DNA from: Ramlibacter alkalitolerans
GTDB lineage: Bacteria; Pseudomonadota; Gammaproteobacteria; Burkholderiales; Burkholderiaceae_C
NCBI RefSeq assembly: GCF_016722765.1
Contig: NZ_JAEQND010000005.1
Coordinates: 248,001 to 312,000 of the forward strand
Length of the DNA stretch: 64,000 nucleotides
Reading direction: 5' to 3'
The position numbers were made by a program, and so were the translations under genes. The notes below the pieces were generated by a model. It ran no database searches and was not told the DNA's origin. It saw nothing but the letters and a program-made list of their open reading frames with translations. Below are positions 1-9,302 of the stretch, piece by piece. Position 1 is the stretch's first letter. The number at the start of each line of letters is the position of its first letter.

Positions 1-298
1 CGAGGGCGGCGCCGCCGCCGATGCCGATCACGCAGTCGGCGCGGTGCGTCTTGTACGCCGCCGCGCCGGCCATCACCTGGCCGGCGGTGGGATTGCCGAA
101 CACGCCGCCGAACACGAGCACGTCCAGCCCACCCAGGTGCGACTGGAACTCCGCCAGCGCGGGCAGCGCCGCGAGGCCGCGGTCCGTCACGATCAGCGGC
201 CGCCGCAGGCCCTGGTCCTGCAGGTGCTGCGCGACCTCCCTGCGTGCGCCCGGCCCGAAGCGGATGTCGGTCGGAAAGGAAAAACTCGAGAGGCTCAT
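1..298 (-). CDS. Iron-containing alcohol dehydrogenase (N-terminal part, cut by window edge)
   Basis: The minus strand encodes the first 99 residues, beginning MSLSSFSFPTDIRFGPGAR and reaching the nucleotide-binding IGIGGGA stretch typical of group III iron-dependent alcohol dehydrogenases and maleylacetate reductases. These are cytoplasmic NAD(P)-dependent oxidoreductases; the metal-ligand region lies beyond the window. The start ATG overlaps the stop of the upstream acetyltransferase gene in an ATGA arrangement, so the two are probably translationally coupled. As third gene of a unit with a glutamine-synthetase-like ligase it may act on an amine- or amino-alcohol-derived aldehyde; that substrate is inference only. 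Confidence 0.82.
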   Translation of the reverse strand, partial: MSLSSFSFPTDIRFGPGARREVAQHLQDQGLRRPLIVTDRGLAALPALAEFQSHLGGLDVLVFGGVFGNPTAGQVMAGAAAYKTHRADCVIGIGGGAAL

Positions 299-792
299 CT
301 CAGGTCCAGGTACATGTGGTTCTTGGCGTAGGAGCGGCCGCCGACGCGGATCGCGTCCGGCTCGACGCCGATCGACTGGAAGCCGGCCTGCGCGTACAGC
401 GAAAGCGCGGAGGCGTTGCCTTCGGTGACGGTGAGCACCAGCGACTGGATGCCCGCCGCCCGCGCATGCGCCACCAGCGCGTCGAGCAGCGCCCGGCCGA
501 CCCCGCGGCCGGCCACCTCGGGGGCGACATACATGCCGACGACGGTCGCCTTGTGCCGGTTCTTGGCGCGGCGCTCGCGGTCGAGGGCCAGCATGCCGTG
601 CATCGCAGCGCCTTCGAAGGCGCCCCAGGCCGTGAAATCCGGGGAGGCGATCCGCTGGGCTGCCATGGCCGGGGGCTGGGCCGCGTCCTCCTCGTAGCTG
701 GAAGTGAAGGCCTCCGGATGCTCGCGCAGGGCACGCAGGCGCAGCGTGCGGTACGCGACCGCGTCGGCGGCAACCAGGCGTCGGACCTCCAT
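295..792 (-). CDS. GNAT family N-acetyltransferase
   Basis: A 165-residue protein starting MEVRRLVAADAVAYRTLRL. It carries the GNAT acetyl-CoA motif A as VAPEVAGRGVGRALL (around residues 95-110), followed by a motif B-like segment ending ALSLYAQAGF. GNAT enzymes transfer an acetyl group from acetyl-CoA to an amine; the acceptor cannot be read from sequence. The start was chosen because it lies 2 bases after the glutamine-synthetase-like stop and matches the usual N-terminus of the family. The gene is the middle one of a three-gene minus-strand unit and overlaps the dehydrogenase start by 4 bases. Confidence 0.85.
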   Translation of the reverse strand: MEVRRLVAADAVAYRTLRLRALREHPEAFTSSYEEDAAQPPAMAAQRIASPDFTAWGAFEGAAMHGMLALDRERRAKNRHKATVVGMYVAPEVAGRGVGRALLDALVAHARAAGIQSLVLTVTEGNASALSLYAQAGFQSIGVEPDAIRVGGRSYAKNHMYLDLR

Positions 793-794
793 GA

Positions 795-2144
795 TCAGAC
801 GATCTCGAAGTAGCGGCGCAATTCCCAGTCGGTCACGGCGTCCTGCCACTGGCGCCATTCCCAGTCGCGGGTGGCGGCGAAGTGGTCGACGAAGGTGTCG
901 CCGAGCCAGTCGCGCGCGATCTGCGATTCGCGGAACACCCGCGTGGTCTCGATCAGCGTGCGCGGCGCCCGCGGCACGTTCTCGCCGCCGACGTTGGTCC
1001 CGGTGATGGGCGGCGTGGTGAGCTTGAGGCCCTTCTCCACGCCGTGCATGCCGGCGGCGATCACCGCCGCCATGGCCAGGTAGGGATTCACGTCGGAGCC
1101 GGGGCAGCGCGTCTCCAGCCGCGTCGCCTTGGGCGAGCCCGCCAGCACGCGGAAGCTCGCGGTGCGGTTGTCGATGCCCCAGGTCGGCTTCACCGGCGCC
1201 CAGAAGCCGTCGACCAGCCGCTTGTAGCTGTTGATGGTGGGCCACAGCATCGGCCCGAAGTCCATCATGCAGGCGACCTGGCCGGCCAGGTAGCTCTCGA
1301 ACAGCGCGCTCATCCTGCGCGACGACTCGCCGTCGTAGAAGAGGTTGGCCTTGCCGTCCGACAGGCTCTGGTGGATGTGGCCGCTGCAGCCCGGGTACTT
1401 GGGGCTCCACTTGGCCATGAAGGTGGGCATGATGCCGAAGCGCTTGCCGATCTCGCGCGCGCCGGTCTTGAACAGGATGGCGCGGTCGGCCTGCTCCAGC
1501 GCGGTGGAAAAGCCGATCGCCGCCTCGTACACGCCGGGCCCGGTCTCGGTGTGCAGGCCCTCGATCGGCACGCCGAAGGCCAGCATCTCGTCCATCAGCG
1601 CGTTGAAGAAGCCGGGGTTGTCGGCCATGCGCAGGATCGAGTAGCCGAACATGCCGGGCGTGATCGGCTCCGGCGGCTGGCCGTTGCGCGCGGCCCAGGT
1701 CTGCGGCGTGTCGCGGAAGTTGAACCACTCGAATTCCATGCCGCACATGGGCTGGAAGCCGAGCTTCTCGGCCCGCGCGAGCACGCGCTTGAGGGTCTGC
1801 CGGGGGCACAGCGGATGCGGCGAGCCGTCCTCGTTGACGAACTCGCCGAGGAAGAAAGGCACGTCGTTGTCCCAGGGCACGTTGCGCGCCGTGCCCAGGT
1901 CGATGCGCGCCAGCGCGTCGGGAAAGCCGTGCTGCCAGCCGGTGACCTGCGTGTTGTCGTAGGTCACGTCGTGCATGTCCCATCCCAGCACCACGTCGCA
2001 GAAGCCGAAGCCGCCTTCCGCCGCGCCCTCGAACTTGTCGACGTGCAGGAGCTTGCCGCGCAGCACGCCGTCGATGTCGCTCACGGCGACCTTCACCTTG
2101 CTGGCGTGGCTCTTGCGCAGCTTGTCCAGGGCGGGATGTTGCAT
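795..2144 (-). CDS. Glutamine synthetase family protein (PuuA / type III-like ligase)
   Basis: A 449-residue protein beginning MQHPALDKLRKSHASKVK. It has the beta-grasp N-terminal domain with DIDGVLRGK and the catalytic domain with MEFEWFNF (metal-binding glutamate), GCSGHIHQSL (ATP/metal) and NPYLAMAAVIAAG. The length is that of gamma-glutamylamine ligases such as PuuA and of GlnT-like proteins; the C-terminal adenylylation-site region of classical GlnA is not recognisable. It probably ligates glutamate to ammonia or to an amine, and the neighbouring acetyltransferase and dehydrogenase favour amine metabolism. It is the first gene of the unit, and its 5' region (2145-2233) is shared with the divergent EamA gene. 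An upstream in-frame extension to 2390 was rejected because it runs through the divergent gene. Confidence 0.88.
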   Translation of the reverse strand: MQHPALDKLRKSHASKVKVAVSDIDGVLRGKLLHVDKFEGAAEGGFGFCDVVLGWDMHDVTYDNTQVTGWQHGFPDALARIDLGTARNVPWDNDVPFFLGEFVNEDGSPHPLCPRQTLKRVLARAEKLGFQPMCGMEFEWFNFRDTPQTWAARNGQPPEPITPGMFGYSILRMADNPGFFNALMDEMLAFGVPIEGLHTETGPGVYEAAIGFSTALEQADRAILFKTGAREIGKRFGIMPTFMAKWSPKYPGCSGHIHQSLSDGKANLFYDGESSRRMSALFESYLAGQVACMMDFGPMLWPTINSYKRLVDGFWAPVKPTWGIDNRTASFRVLAGSPKATRLETRCPGSDVNPYLAMAAVIAAGMHGVEKGLKLTTPPITGTNVGGENVPRAPRTLIETTRVFRESQIARDWLGDTFVDHFAATRDWEWRQWQDAVTDWELRRYFEIV

Positions 2145-2233
2145 GGCCGGGGGCGCTCCATCAGTGCACTCGCGTCTGCTATCTTGACAGCCTTCGCCGC
2201 GGCTGTGTGGCGTCACCCCGTGGAGGAGTTTCC

Positions 2234-3091
2234 TTGCCCGCAGCGATGATCCTGACCTGGCCCGTGGTCGCGGCGGTCCTGTGCGGCGCCCTGCTGCACG
2301 CGGGCTGGAACGCGGTCGTGAAGGCCAGCAGCGACAAGGCCCTGGACACCGCGGTGATCCACACCCTGGCCTCGCTGGTGGCCCTGCCATTGGTGTTCGT
2401 CGTCGGCCTGCCGCGTGCAGCCGCCTGGCCCTACATCCTCGCCTCGGTCACGATCCACATCGGCTACTACATCGCCCTGGTCGGGGCCTACAAGCACGGG
2501 GAGCTGGGGCTCACCTACCCGCTGATGCGCGGCACGGCGCCGCTGCTGGTGGCACTGTCCGCGACGGCCATGTTCGGTGAATCGCTGTCGCCGCTGGCCT
2601 GGGCCGGCGTGCTGGGCGTGAGCTGCGGCGTGCTGGCGCTGGGCCTGTCGCGGCATGCCATGGATTCGCCGCGCGCCGTGGCGTTCGCCCTCGCCAACGC
2701 GGTGGTGATCGCGCTCTACACGGTGGTCGACGCGCTGGGCACGCGCGTTTCCGGCGATGCGCTGCAGTACGTGGCGGGGCTGTTCGCGCTGGAGGGCTGG
2801 CCCTTCGGCCTGATGGTGCTGGCGCGCCGGGGCTGGGCGCGGGCCTGGCCCTACGCGCGGCAGCGCGCGCCGATCGCGCTGGTCGGCGCCTGCGCATCGC
2901 TGGCCTCCTACGGCATCGCGCTGTGGGCCATGACGCGCGCGCCGGTCGCCACCATCGCGGCGCTGCGCGAGACCTCCGTGCTGTTCGCCGCCCTGCTGGG
3001 CACCTGGCTCCTGAAGGAGGCATTCACGCTGCGGCGGGCCATCGGCACGGCGGCCATCGTGGCCGGCGTCATGGCCTTGAGGCTCGGCTGA
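2234..3091 (+). CDS. EamA/DMT family transporter
   Basis: An inner-membrane carrier of about 285 residues with roughly ten hydrophobic segments in two five-helix halves, beginning with a TTG codon and reading PAAMILTWPVVAAVLCGALL. The TTG at 2234 is preferred because GGAGGAG (2222-2228) lies 5 bases upstream; the in-frame ATG at 2246 is too far from it, and the upstream ATG at 2207 has no ribosome binding site. EamA proteins export or import small metabolites, often amino acids; the substrate is unknown here. It diverges from the glutamine-synthetase-like unit. Confidence 0.88.
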   Translation: MPAAMILTWPVVAAVLCGALLHAGWNAVVKASSDKALDTAVIHTLASLVALPLVFVVGLPRAAAWPYILASVTIHIGYYIALVGAYKHGELGLTYPLMRGTAPLLVALSATAMFGESLSPLAWAGVLGVSCGVLALGLSRHAMDSPRAVAFALANAVVIALYTVVDALGTRVSGDALQYVAGLFALEGWPFGLMVLARRGWARAWPYARQRAPIALVGACASLASYGIALWAMTRAPVATIAALRETSVLFAALLGTWLLKEAFTLRRAIGTAAIVAGVMALRLG

Positions 3092-3254
3092 GCCAGGGCG
3101 CTCGCGGGGAAACCCGGAGCCCGATTCGCGAGGACGTGGGGTCGCCGGCCCACTGCCGCATCGCCGGCTCGAATGTTGAGCTGAATACATTGCGGCCCCC
3201 GCGCCGCCTGCGTAGGATGGTCTGCATCCTTCATCCTCAAGGGAGGTTTCTCTC

Positions 3255-5309
3255 GTGCCAACCAATCGCGACATCGCCTCGCGCCGCACGGTGGCCCTCG
3301 TGGGCCCCAGCGCCGCAGGCAAGACCAGCCTGGCCGAAGCCTTGCTGTGGAAGGCCGGGGCGGTGGGCGCACCCGGCAGCGTCGAAAAGGGCAGCACCGT
3401 GTCCGACCACGACCCCCTGGAAAAGAGGGCCCTGCGCTCGCTGAACACGACGCTGCTGCACTTCACGCACCGCGACATCACCACCCACCTCGTCGACACG
3501 CCTGGCGCGCCCGATTTCCTCGGCCAGTCGCTGCCGGCGCTGGAAGCGGTGGAAACGGCCGCCATCGTGATCAACGCCTCGACCGGCGTCGAGCCGATGG
3601 CGGTCCGCATGATGGAATGGGCGAAGCAGCGCGAGCGCGACCGCATCATCGTGGTCAACAAGATCGATGCGCAGGGCGTCAACCTGGAGGCGCTGCTGCA
3701 GGACATCCAGGCCGCCTTCGGCCGCGAATGCCTGCCGGTGAACCTGCCTTCGCAGAAGGGCGAGGCGGTGCTGGACTGCTTCTGGAAACTGAAGGACGAC
3801 GGCCCGCCGCCCGACTTCTCCTCGATCGAGCAGGCGCATCGCGCGCTGGTCGAACAGGTGGTGGAAGTCGACGCAGCCTTCGTCGAGCGCTACCTCAACG
3901 AAGGCGACGTCGATCCGGCCGAACTGCACGCACCGCTGGAGCAGGCGCTGCGGGAAGGACACCTGGTGCCCGTGTGTTTCGTTTCGTCGCGCACCGGCGC
4001 GGGCGTGCCGGAACTGCTGGACGTGATCGAGCGGCTGCTGCCCGATCCCACCGAAAGCAATCCCCCTGCCTTTCTCGAAGGCGAGGGCGATGCGGCCAGG
4101 CCGATCGAGGCCGTCGTCGACCCTGACAAGCACGTGCTGGCGCACGTGTTCAAGATCACGCAGGACCCGTACGTGGGCAAGATGGGCGTGATCCGCGTGC
4201 ACCAGGGCAGCGTCACCAAGGACAGCCAGCTCTATGTCGGCGACGGGCGCCGGCCGTTCAAGGTCGGCCACCTGTTCATGCTGCAGGGCAAGGAGCTCAA
4301 GGAGGTGGCCAAGGCCGTCCCCGGCGACCTGTGCGCCATCGCCAAGGTGGAGGAACTGCACTTCGACGCGGTGCTGCACGACGCCGCCGAGGATTCGCAC
4401 ATCCACCTCAAGCCGCTGGAGTTCCCGGTGCCGGTGCACGGGCTGGCGATCATGCCCAAGCGGCGCGCGGACGAACAGCGGCTGCACGACATCCTGCAGA
4501 AGCTGATCACGGAAGACCCCTGCCTGAAGGTCGAACACGTCGCCACCACCAACGAGACGGTGGTCTACGGCCTGGGCGAACTGCACCTGCGCACGCTGCT
4601 CGATCGGCTGCAGGAGGTGCACAACTGCCAGGTCGAGACCCGGCCGCCGCGCATCGCCTACCGCGAGACCATCACCGCCAATGCGGAAGGCCACCACCGC
4701 CACAAGAAGCAGACCGGCGGCGCCGGCCAGTTCGGCGAGGTGTTCCTGCGCATCGAACCGCTGCCGCGCGGCAGCGGCTTCCAGTTCGCCGACGAGGTCA
4801 AGGGCGGCGCGATCCCCAACAACTTCATGCCGGCGGTGGAGAAGGGCGTGCGCGCGGCGATGGAAGAAGGCGTGGTCGCGGGCTATCCGGTGGTGGACCT
4901 CAAGTGCATCGTCTACGACGGCAAGCACCACACGGTGGACAGCAAGGAAATCGCCTTCGTCACCGCCGGCAAGAAGGCGCTGCAGGCCGCGGTGCAGGCC
5001 GCGCGGCCCTGCGTGCTGGAGCCGATCGTGAACGTGGAGATCACGGCGCCCGAGGCCGACATGGGCGACATCACCGGCGATTTGGCCTCACGTCGCGGCC
5101 AGGTGAGCGGCACCAAGGGCGATACCGCGGGCACGCTGACGGTGATGGCGCAGGCACCGCTGTCGGAGCTTGCCAGCTACCAGTCGCGCCTGAATTCGCT
5201 GACCGGCGGCCAGGGCCGCTACACGATCGCGTTCAGCCACTACGAGCCGGTGCCGCCGACCGTGCAGCAGCAGCTGGCCTCGCAGTACAAGCTGAAGGAC
5301 GAAGGGTAA
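3255..5309 (+). CDS. Elongation factor G paralogue (EF-G-like GTPase)
   Basis: A 684-residue translational GTPase. G1 reads GPSAAGKTS (about residues 17-25), G3 DTPGAPDF (about 78-85) and G4 NKID (about 136-139). Domains II to V follow, including the domain IV region beginning TGGAGQFGEVFLRIEP. EF-G moves tRNAs and mRNA through the ribosome; stand-alone divergent copies outside the str operon may act in recycling or under stress. The GTG start has GGGAGG 8 bases upstream (3241-3246). It is a single gene followed by a bidirectional hairpin repeat. The P-loop differs from the canonical EF-G AHIDAGKTT, supporting a paralogue rather than the housekeeping factor. Confidence 0.93.
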   Translation: MPTNRDIASRRTVALVGPSAAGKTSLAEALLWKAGAVGAPGSVEKGSTVSDHDPLEKRALRSLNTTLLHFTHRDITTHLVDTPGAPDFLGQSLPALEAVETAAIVINASTGVEPMAVRMMEWAKQRERDRIIVVNKIDAQGVNLEALLQDIQAAFGRECLPVNLPSQKGEAVLDCFWKLKDDGPPPDFSSIEQAHRALVEQVVEVDAAFVERYLNEGDVDPAELHAPLEQALREGHLVPVCFVSSRTGAGVPELLDVIERLLPDPTESNPPAFLEGEGDAARPIEAVVDPDKHVLAHVFKITQDPYVGKMGVIRVHQGSVTKDSQLYVGDGRRPFKVGHLFMLQGKELKEVAKAVPGDLCAIAKVEELHFDAVLHDAAEDSHIHLKPLEFPVPVHGLAIMPKRRADEQRLHDILQKLITEDPCLKVEHVATTNETVVYGLGELHLRTLLDRLQEVHNCQVETRPPRIAYRETITANAEGHHRHKKQTGGAGQFGEVFLRIEPLPRGSGFQFADEVKGGAIPNNFMPAVEKGVRAAMEEGVVAGYPVVDLKCIVYDGKHHTVDSKEIAFVTAGKKALQAAVQAARPCVLEPIVNVEITAPEADMGDITGDLASRRGQVSGTKGDTAGTLTVMAQAPLSELASYQSRLNSLTGGQGRYTIAFSHYEPVPPTVQQQLASQYKLKDEG

Positions 5310-5313
5310 AGCC

Positions 5314-5462
5314 GTCATCCCCGCGGAGGCGGGGACCCAGGGCTTTCCAAGCAAAAGCGGCCGTCGGCCGCTTTTGTTCCTCTGGGCCCCCGCCTGCGCG
5401 GGGGTGACGGGATGGGTGCGCGGAGTGACGGCCTTGGGGCCCCCGCCTGCGCGGGGGTGACG
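5314..5462. repeat. REP-like composite hairpin repeat (family A), with an extra half copy
   Basis: Outer arms GTCATCCCCGCGGAGGCGGG (from 5314) and a matching right arm ending in GGGGGTGAC (5408) enclose a perfect inner stem, AAAAGCGGCC (5353-5362), loop GTC, GGCCGCTTTT (5366-5375). A second right half follows at 5437-5462. The element lies between the convergent EF-G-like and DUF6600 genes and looks like a bidirectional terminator. Related copies are at 19485, 45454, 52201, 57194 and 61881. Confidence 0.88.
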
Positions 5463-5514
5463 GAATGGGTGCGCGGGGTCAACGGAATGGGTGCGCGCGG
5501 TGACGGCGCTGGCG

Positions 5515-7479
5515 CTACCGCCCGTGGCCGCGGCCGTGCCAGCCGCCACCCTGGCCCTGCACCCCGGGCTGCTGCTGGTCGACGGTGCCTTGCTGACGCT
5601 GCCAGCCACGCTCGCCGCCGCGTTCGCGGTGCGCCGGCGCCACGCGTTGCGGCTGCGGTTGCTGCACCGGCCGCACCTGCTGCTGCGGCACCGGCACGGC
5701 CTGCTGCGGCGCGGACTGCACGAGGGGGCGCACGGGCTGCGTGAACTGGCGCGGCGGCGGCACGTTGCCGGCCTCGCGCTGCTGCTGCTGGCGCTGTTCA
5801 CGCTGCTGGCGCCACGCCTCGCGCTGGGACGGGTCCCGCTGCGCCTGCTCGCGCAGCGCCTGGATGCGGCCGGCGTGGTCCTGCTGCTGGCGCAGCACCT
5901 GCTCCTGCTGCTGGCGCAGCGCCTCACGCTGGCCGCGCAGGTCCTGCGGGGTTCGCCCGCCTTCCGCCTGGCGCTGCTGCTCGCGGGCATTGCGTTCGGC
6001 GTCGCGCTGCAGCCTGTCCTGCTCGCGCTGGGCCCGGAACTGCTCGCGCACCGCCGGCGATGCTTCGCGGCCGCCGAAGAAACGCGGCGCCACGCCCGGC
6101 TGCAGGCCGGCCGGCGGGCTCGCCTGCAGGCGCGGGACCGGACGCTGGACATCGGGGCGCTGCCGCTCCGGACGCGCCGGCACGACGTTCATGATGGCGT
6201 GGCCGATCGACTGCGAATTCAAGGGCTGCCAGTGCCGGTACACCGGCCGGCCGCGGCGGAAGTCGTCCTCCCCGACGGCCGTGACGGCGAACGGCCGGTT
6301 GCGCCACTGGTGGTTGCTGAAGTTGCGCGGATGCGTGTTCAGGTTGATGTTGAAGTTGGCGAAGCCCACGTAGCGCGGCGAGTGGCGGAAGGCGGGCCAC
6401 CATGCTTCGCCGGGTGCGAGCGGATACCAGCCCACGGCCGGCCCGGAACCGACCGCCAGCCGCGTGCCGCCGCCACCGAGGAACACCACCAGCGCCGGCG
6501 AATACACCGGCCGGTGCGCCAGCCGCCCGGGCACCCAGGCCCAGCGGTTCGCGACCATGGTCCAGCGGCCGTAGTGGAAGGGCGCGAAGCCCCAGGGCGC
6601 GTCGTCGATCCAGGTCCAGCCCCAGGGCGAGATCCAGCTCCAGTGGCCGTAGCGGTAGGGCGCCCAGTTGGCCACCTGCACGGTGGGGTACCAGATCGCG
6701 CCGTAGTTCGGGTCCTGGCTCCAGGTGCCGTACGGATCGAGCTGCGCGTAGCCCACCACGCCGCGCGGCACGTAGCGCGCGGCCACCGACTGGTCCTCGG
6801 CGCGATTGCGCTCGGCGGCCCAGACGGAGAAGTCGTCCTGCACGTAGCCCGGCCCCTGCACCTGCGCCAGGAAGCGGCCGGCGAAGCTGGCGTTCTGGCC
6901 GGCGCCCATCTGGATGGACTCGCCGCCTTCGCCGAAGACGGAGCCGTAGCCGCTTTCCACCGTGACCCGCGTTTCGCCGCTGCGTGCATCCACGTCGATG
7001 CGGTAGTCACCGGGCTGCATCGCGCGGAACGCGAGGTTGGGCGTGTCGACCTCGACGTTCTCGCCCTGCGAGACGTCGCGCACCCGCACGTTCAGCGTGC
7101 CTTGCTGCAGGATCACCTTGAGCGCGCGTTCATCGAGGTCGTTCACGCCAAGGTGGCTTTCGCCGTCGAGGTGCAGCGTGGTGGTGCCCACCTGCATCTC
7201 GGCGCGGGCGCCCCGGTCCGTCCACAGGCGGTCGCCGGCGGTGATGGGGCGGTTGGCGGGCAGGTCCGTCCATTCTTCGTCGCCCTGCGGCGCGAAGACC
7301 ACGCCGCCCTGCCGATAGCTCACGTAGCCCACGCGCGCCGGGGGGTCCTGCGCATCCTGCACTTCCTGCGCGAAGGCAGCGCCGGCCACGCCCACCAGCA
7401 CGATCGCGGCGAGCCAGAAATAGCGCCAGAGGCGGCGCTGGTGCAAGGTGGTCATGGCGGGTTGCAGACGGGACTTCAT
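5515..7479 (-). CDS. Secreted FecR-domain / DUF6600-type protein with Gln-rich C-terminus
   Basis: A 654-residue protein. A long N-terminal signal sequence has its hydrophobic core in WLAAIVLVGVAGAAFA (about residues 22-37), followed by a FecR-like beta domain (about 50-200). A Trp/Tyr-rich middle region (about 230-400, for example APYRYGHWSWISPWGWTW) resembles DUF6600 proteins. The C-terminal 200 residues are rich in Gln and Arg, with repeated EQ and QQ pairs that could form coiled coil. It is probably periplasmic or outer-membrane associated; function unknown. The start at 7479 is backed by a GAGGGAGAG site 5 bases upstream on the minus strand. It stands alone and converges on the EF-G-like gene. 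Confidence 0.85.
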   Translation of the reverse strand: MKSRLQPAMTTLHQRRLWRYFWLAAIVLVGVAGAAFAQEVQDAQDPPARVGYVSYRQGGVVFAPQGDEEWTDLPANRPITAGDRLWTDRGARAEMQVGTTTLHLDGESHLGVNDLDERALKVILQQGTLNVRVRDVSQGENVEVDTPNLAFRAMQPGDYRIDVDARSGETRVTVESGYGSVFGEGGESIQMGAGQNASFAGRFLAQVQGPGYVQDDFSVWAAERNRAEDQSVAARYVPRGVVGYAQLDPYGTWSQDPNYGAIWYPTVQVANWAPYRYGHWSWISPWGWTWIDDAPWGFAPFHYGRWTMVANRWAWVPGRLAHRPVYSPALVVFLGGGGTRLAVGSGPAVGWYPLAPGEAWWPAFRHSPRYVGFANFNINLNTHPRNFSNHQWRNRPFAVTAVGEDDFRRGRPVYRHWQPLNSQSIGHAIMNVVPARPERQRPDVQRPVPRLQASPPAGLQPGVAPRFFGGREASPAVREQFRAQREQDRLQRDAERNAREQQRQAEGGRTPQDLRGQREALRQQQEQVLRQQQDHAGRIQALREQAQRDPSQREAWRQQREQRQQQQREAGNVPPPRQFTQPVRPLVQSAPQQAVPVPQQQVRPVQQPQPQRVAPAHRERGGERGWQRQQGTVDQQQPGVQGQGGGWHGRGHGR

Positions 7480-7704
7480 GGTCTCTCCCTCAACGCGCCA
7501 GCGTGAACTCCTGCTGTGAACGCCCCGTAAATTCCGCAACCTGCCGCATGAGCGAAGCGGCCGCACGTGATTTCTTCACGGCACGACCGGCGGCAGGCGG
7601 GAAGGGGGTGCGTGGCCCGGATTCGCATCGGCGCACCGCCAGCGTACGCCTGCCGCTGGGCCAGCGGAAGATAGGGACACTGCCTAGGAAAACGGCAATT
7701 CTCT

Positions 7705-8511
7705 TTACGAACGGAAGATCGCTTCGAGGTCCGCTTCGCCGTTGGCGTTGTCGAGTTGCAGGCTGCCCTCGATGTGATCGAGGTGGTCCAGCATGATCTT
7801 CTCGGCCCGTGCGCGATCGCGCTTGGCCACCGCGTCGATGATCAACTCGTGCTCGTCGTCGCGGCAGCTTTGCGCCGTCGGCGCGTCGTACAGGAAGATG
7901 GTCAGGCAGGTGAGCATGCACAGCTCGCGCATCGTGCGCGCCAGCGCCGAATTGCCGCCCAATTCGGCCAGCAGCGTGTGGAACTCGCCCGAAAGCCGGA
8001 TCACCGCGCGCTTGTCGCCGCGCCGGCGCGCGTCCACTTCCAGTTCCACGTGCTGGCGCAGGCGCTGGATCTTCTCGTTGGAAAGGGTGTCGACCAGCCG
8101 CCGCAGCACGGCCGGCTCGATCAGCCGGCGGGCCTCGAACACGTCGCGCGCCTGCTCCGTCGTCGGCTTGGCGACGTAGGCGCCGCGCTGCGGGAACAGC
8201 TCCACGATCTGCTCGTGCGCCAGCCGCGCCAGCACCTCGCGGATGCGCGCGCGGCTGACGCCGAAGATGTCCGCCATCTTCTCCTCGCCCAGCTTGGTGC
8301 CGGGATGCAGGCGGTGTTCGAGGATGGCGATGTAGATCTTCTCGTAGATCTCGTCGACGCTCTTTTCGCGTTCGACCTTGACGGCGGGGAGCTTGCGCGC
8401 GGCGGCGGGCATGGAAACGGGTGGCGCAGAGGCGGTTCGGGGCTGGCGCGCGATTCTAGCGGGCGCCCCGTCGGCGGCCTCGCGCGGCGCGTGCACGTGG
8501 TTCAGGCCCAT
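7705..8511 (-). CDS. GntR family transcriptional regulator (FCD subfamily)
   Basis: A 268-residue cytoplasmic regulator. After a 40-residue basic leader comes a winged helix-turn-helix (about 48-115, with KMADIFGVSRARIREVLARL as recognition region), then an all-helical FCD ligand domain (about 120-250) with possible metal-binding residues (HTLLAE, HLDHIEG). FCD regulators usually bind carboxylate-type effectors and repress adjacent catabolic genes. The start at 8511 is supported by GGGGAGG 8-9 bases upstream; it overlaps the end of the preceding decarboxylase-like gene by 10 bases. A shorter start at 8412 is possible. Likely operators are at 9281-9288 and 9447-9458. Confidence 0.9.
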   Translation of the reverse strand: MGLNHVHAPREAADGAPARIARQPRTASAPPVSMPAAARKLPAVKVEREKSVDEIYEKIYIAILEHRLHPGTKLGEEKMADIFGVSRARIREVLARLAHEQIVELFPQRGAYVAKPTTEQARDVFEARRLIEPAVLRRLVDTLSNEKIQRLRQHVELEVDARRRGDKRAVIRLSGEFHTLLAELGGNSALARTMRELCMLTCLTIFLYDAPTAQSCRDDEHELIIDAVAKRDRARAEKIMLDHLDHIEGSLQLDNANGEADLEAIFRS

Positions 8512-9227
8512 TGGAACAGACCTCCCCAGCCCGTGACCGCGGCCGGCGACGCGCCGGCGGCGCGCAGCATGCCCCAGACGGTGGTGCTCACGGTGTCCAG
8601 CAGCGGGATGCCGCGCGCCGCCTCGAAGTCTTGCGCAAGCTGGGCGGCGCGCAGGTTGGTGCAGTAGGTGGCGATCGCCTGCGGCCGCGCCTGAGCCACT
8701 TCGTCCATCAGGGTGCGCAGCGTGCGCGGCGCGACCTCGGCGAAGTCGTGGTTGACGCGGATGCCGAGATGCTGCTCGGCGACCACCTCGATGTCGAGCG
8801 TGCGGTAGTTCGCCACGATGCGCTCCTGCACGTCCGCGGTGTAGGGCGAAACGAGCGCCAGGCGCCGGATGCCCTTGAGCGCCAGCAGCTCGTTGAGCGC
8901 CAGCACCGCGGTGGTGGCCACGATGCCGGTGCGCTCGCGGATGCGCTCCACGAGCTGCCGGTCGCGGTCGAAGCCGAGCCAGCCGGCGGCGGTGCCGCTC
9001 CAGCCGATCACGTCGACCTTCGCGTCGGCCAGCAGTTCGGCCGCGGCCAGGATCTTGCTGTCGTCGAACTGGCCCAGCGCCTGCGCGTCGAGCGCGATCT
9101 CGGTCACGCGGAAGCGCGAGAAATGCGCGCTGGCGCCGGGCAGGCCGGCCACGATCGCGCTGGTCAGGGGCTCCAGCGCCGTGTTGGAGGAGGGGGTCAG
9201 CACCCCGAGTCGCAAGGGTCGGTTCAT
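8502..9227 (-). CDS. Asp/Glu racemase superfamily protein, arylmalonate decarboxylase / maleate isomerase-like
   Basis: A 241-residue protein beginning MNRPLRLGVLTPSSNTALEP; the PSSNT..EP signature is shared by maleate cis-trans isomerases and arylmalonate decarboxylases. The second catalytic cysteine is present in ATYCTNLRA (Cys189). The region of the first reads GWSGTAAGW (76-83) and has no cysteine, as in decarboxylases of this superfamily that use one cysteine. It could decarboxylate a substituted malonate or isomerise a dicarboxylate; the missing first cysteine argues against a standard two-cysteine racemase. It is the first gene of a unit with the GntR regulator, divergent from the hydantoinase operon. 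The start at 9227 matches the family N-terminus. Confidence 0.85.
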   Translation of the reverse strand: MNRPLRLGVLTPSSNTALEPLTSAIVAGLPGASAHFSRFRVTEIALDAQALGQFDDSKILAAAELLADAKVDVIGWSGTAAGWLGFDRDRQLVERIRERTGIVATTAVLALNELLALKGIRRLALVSPYTADVQERIVANYRTLDIEVVAEQHLGIRVNHDFAEVAPRTLRTLMDEVAQARPQAIATYCTNLRAAQLAQDFEAARGIPLLDTVSTTVWGMLRAAGASPAAVTGWGGLFQWA

Positions 9228-9280
9228 GGCTGCAAGTCTAGGACAGGCGAGCCGGATGTTCGACATTTCTGCGTGCCGTT

Positions 9281-9302
9281 TGTCGACACTGGTGTAAACA
9301 CC
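9281..9302. promoter_or_regulatory. Candidate GntR operator half-site region, proximal to the regulator unit
   Basis: TGTCGACA (9281-9288) is an exact repeat of the core at 9449-9456. It is followed directly by a second dyad, GGTGT-AA-ACACC (9291-9302). Both lie in the divergent intergenic region, 54-75 bases upstream of the decarboxylase-like start. The remainder of 9228-9519 shows no further gene. Confidence 0.5.

Noticed and set aside
5491-7506. Plus-strand frame of about 670 codons opposite the DUF6600 gene
   Set aside because: The minus strand has a signal peptide, ribosome site and coherent domain structure; the plus frame is an antisense shadow.
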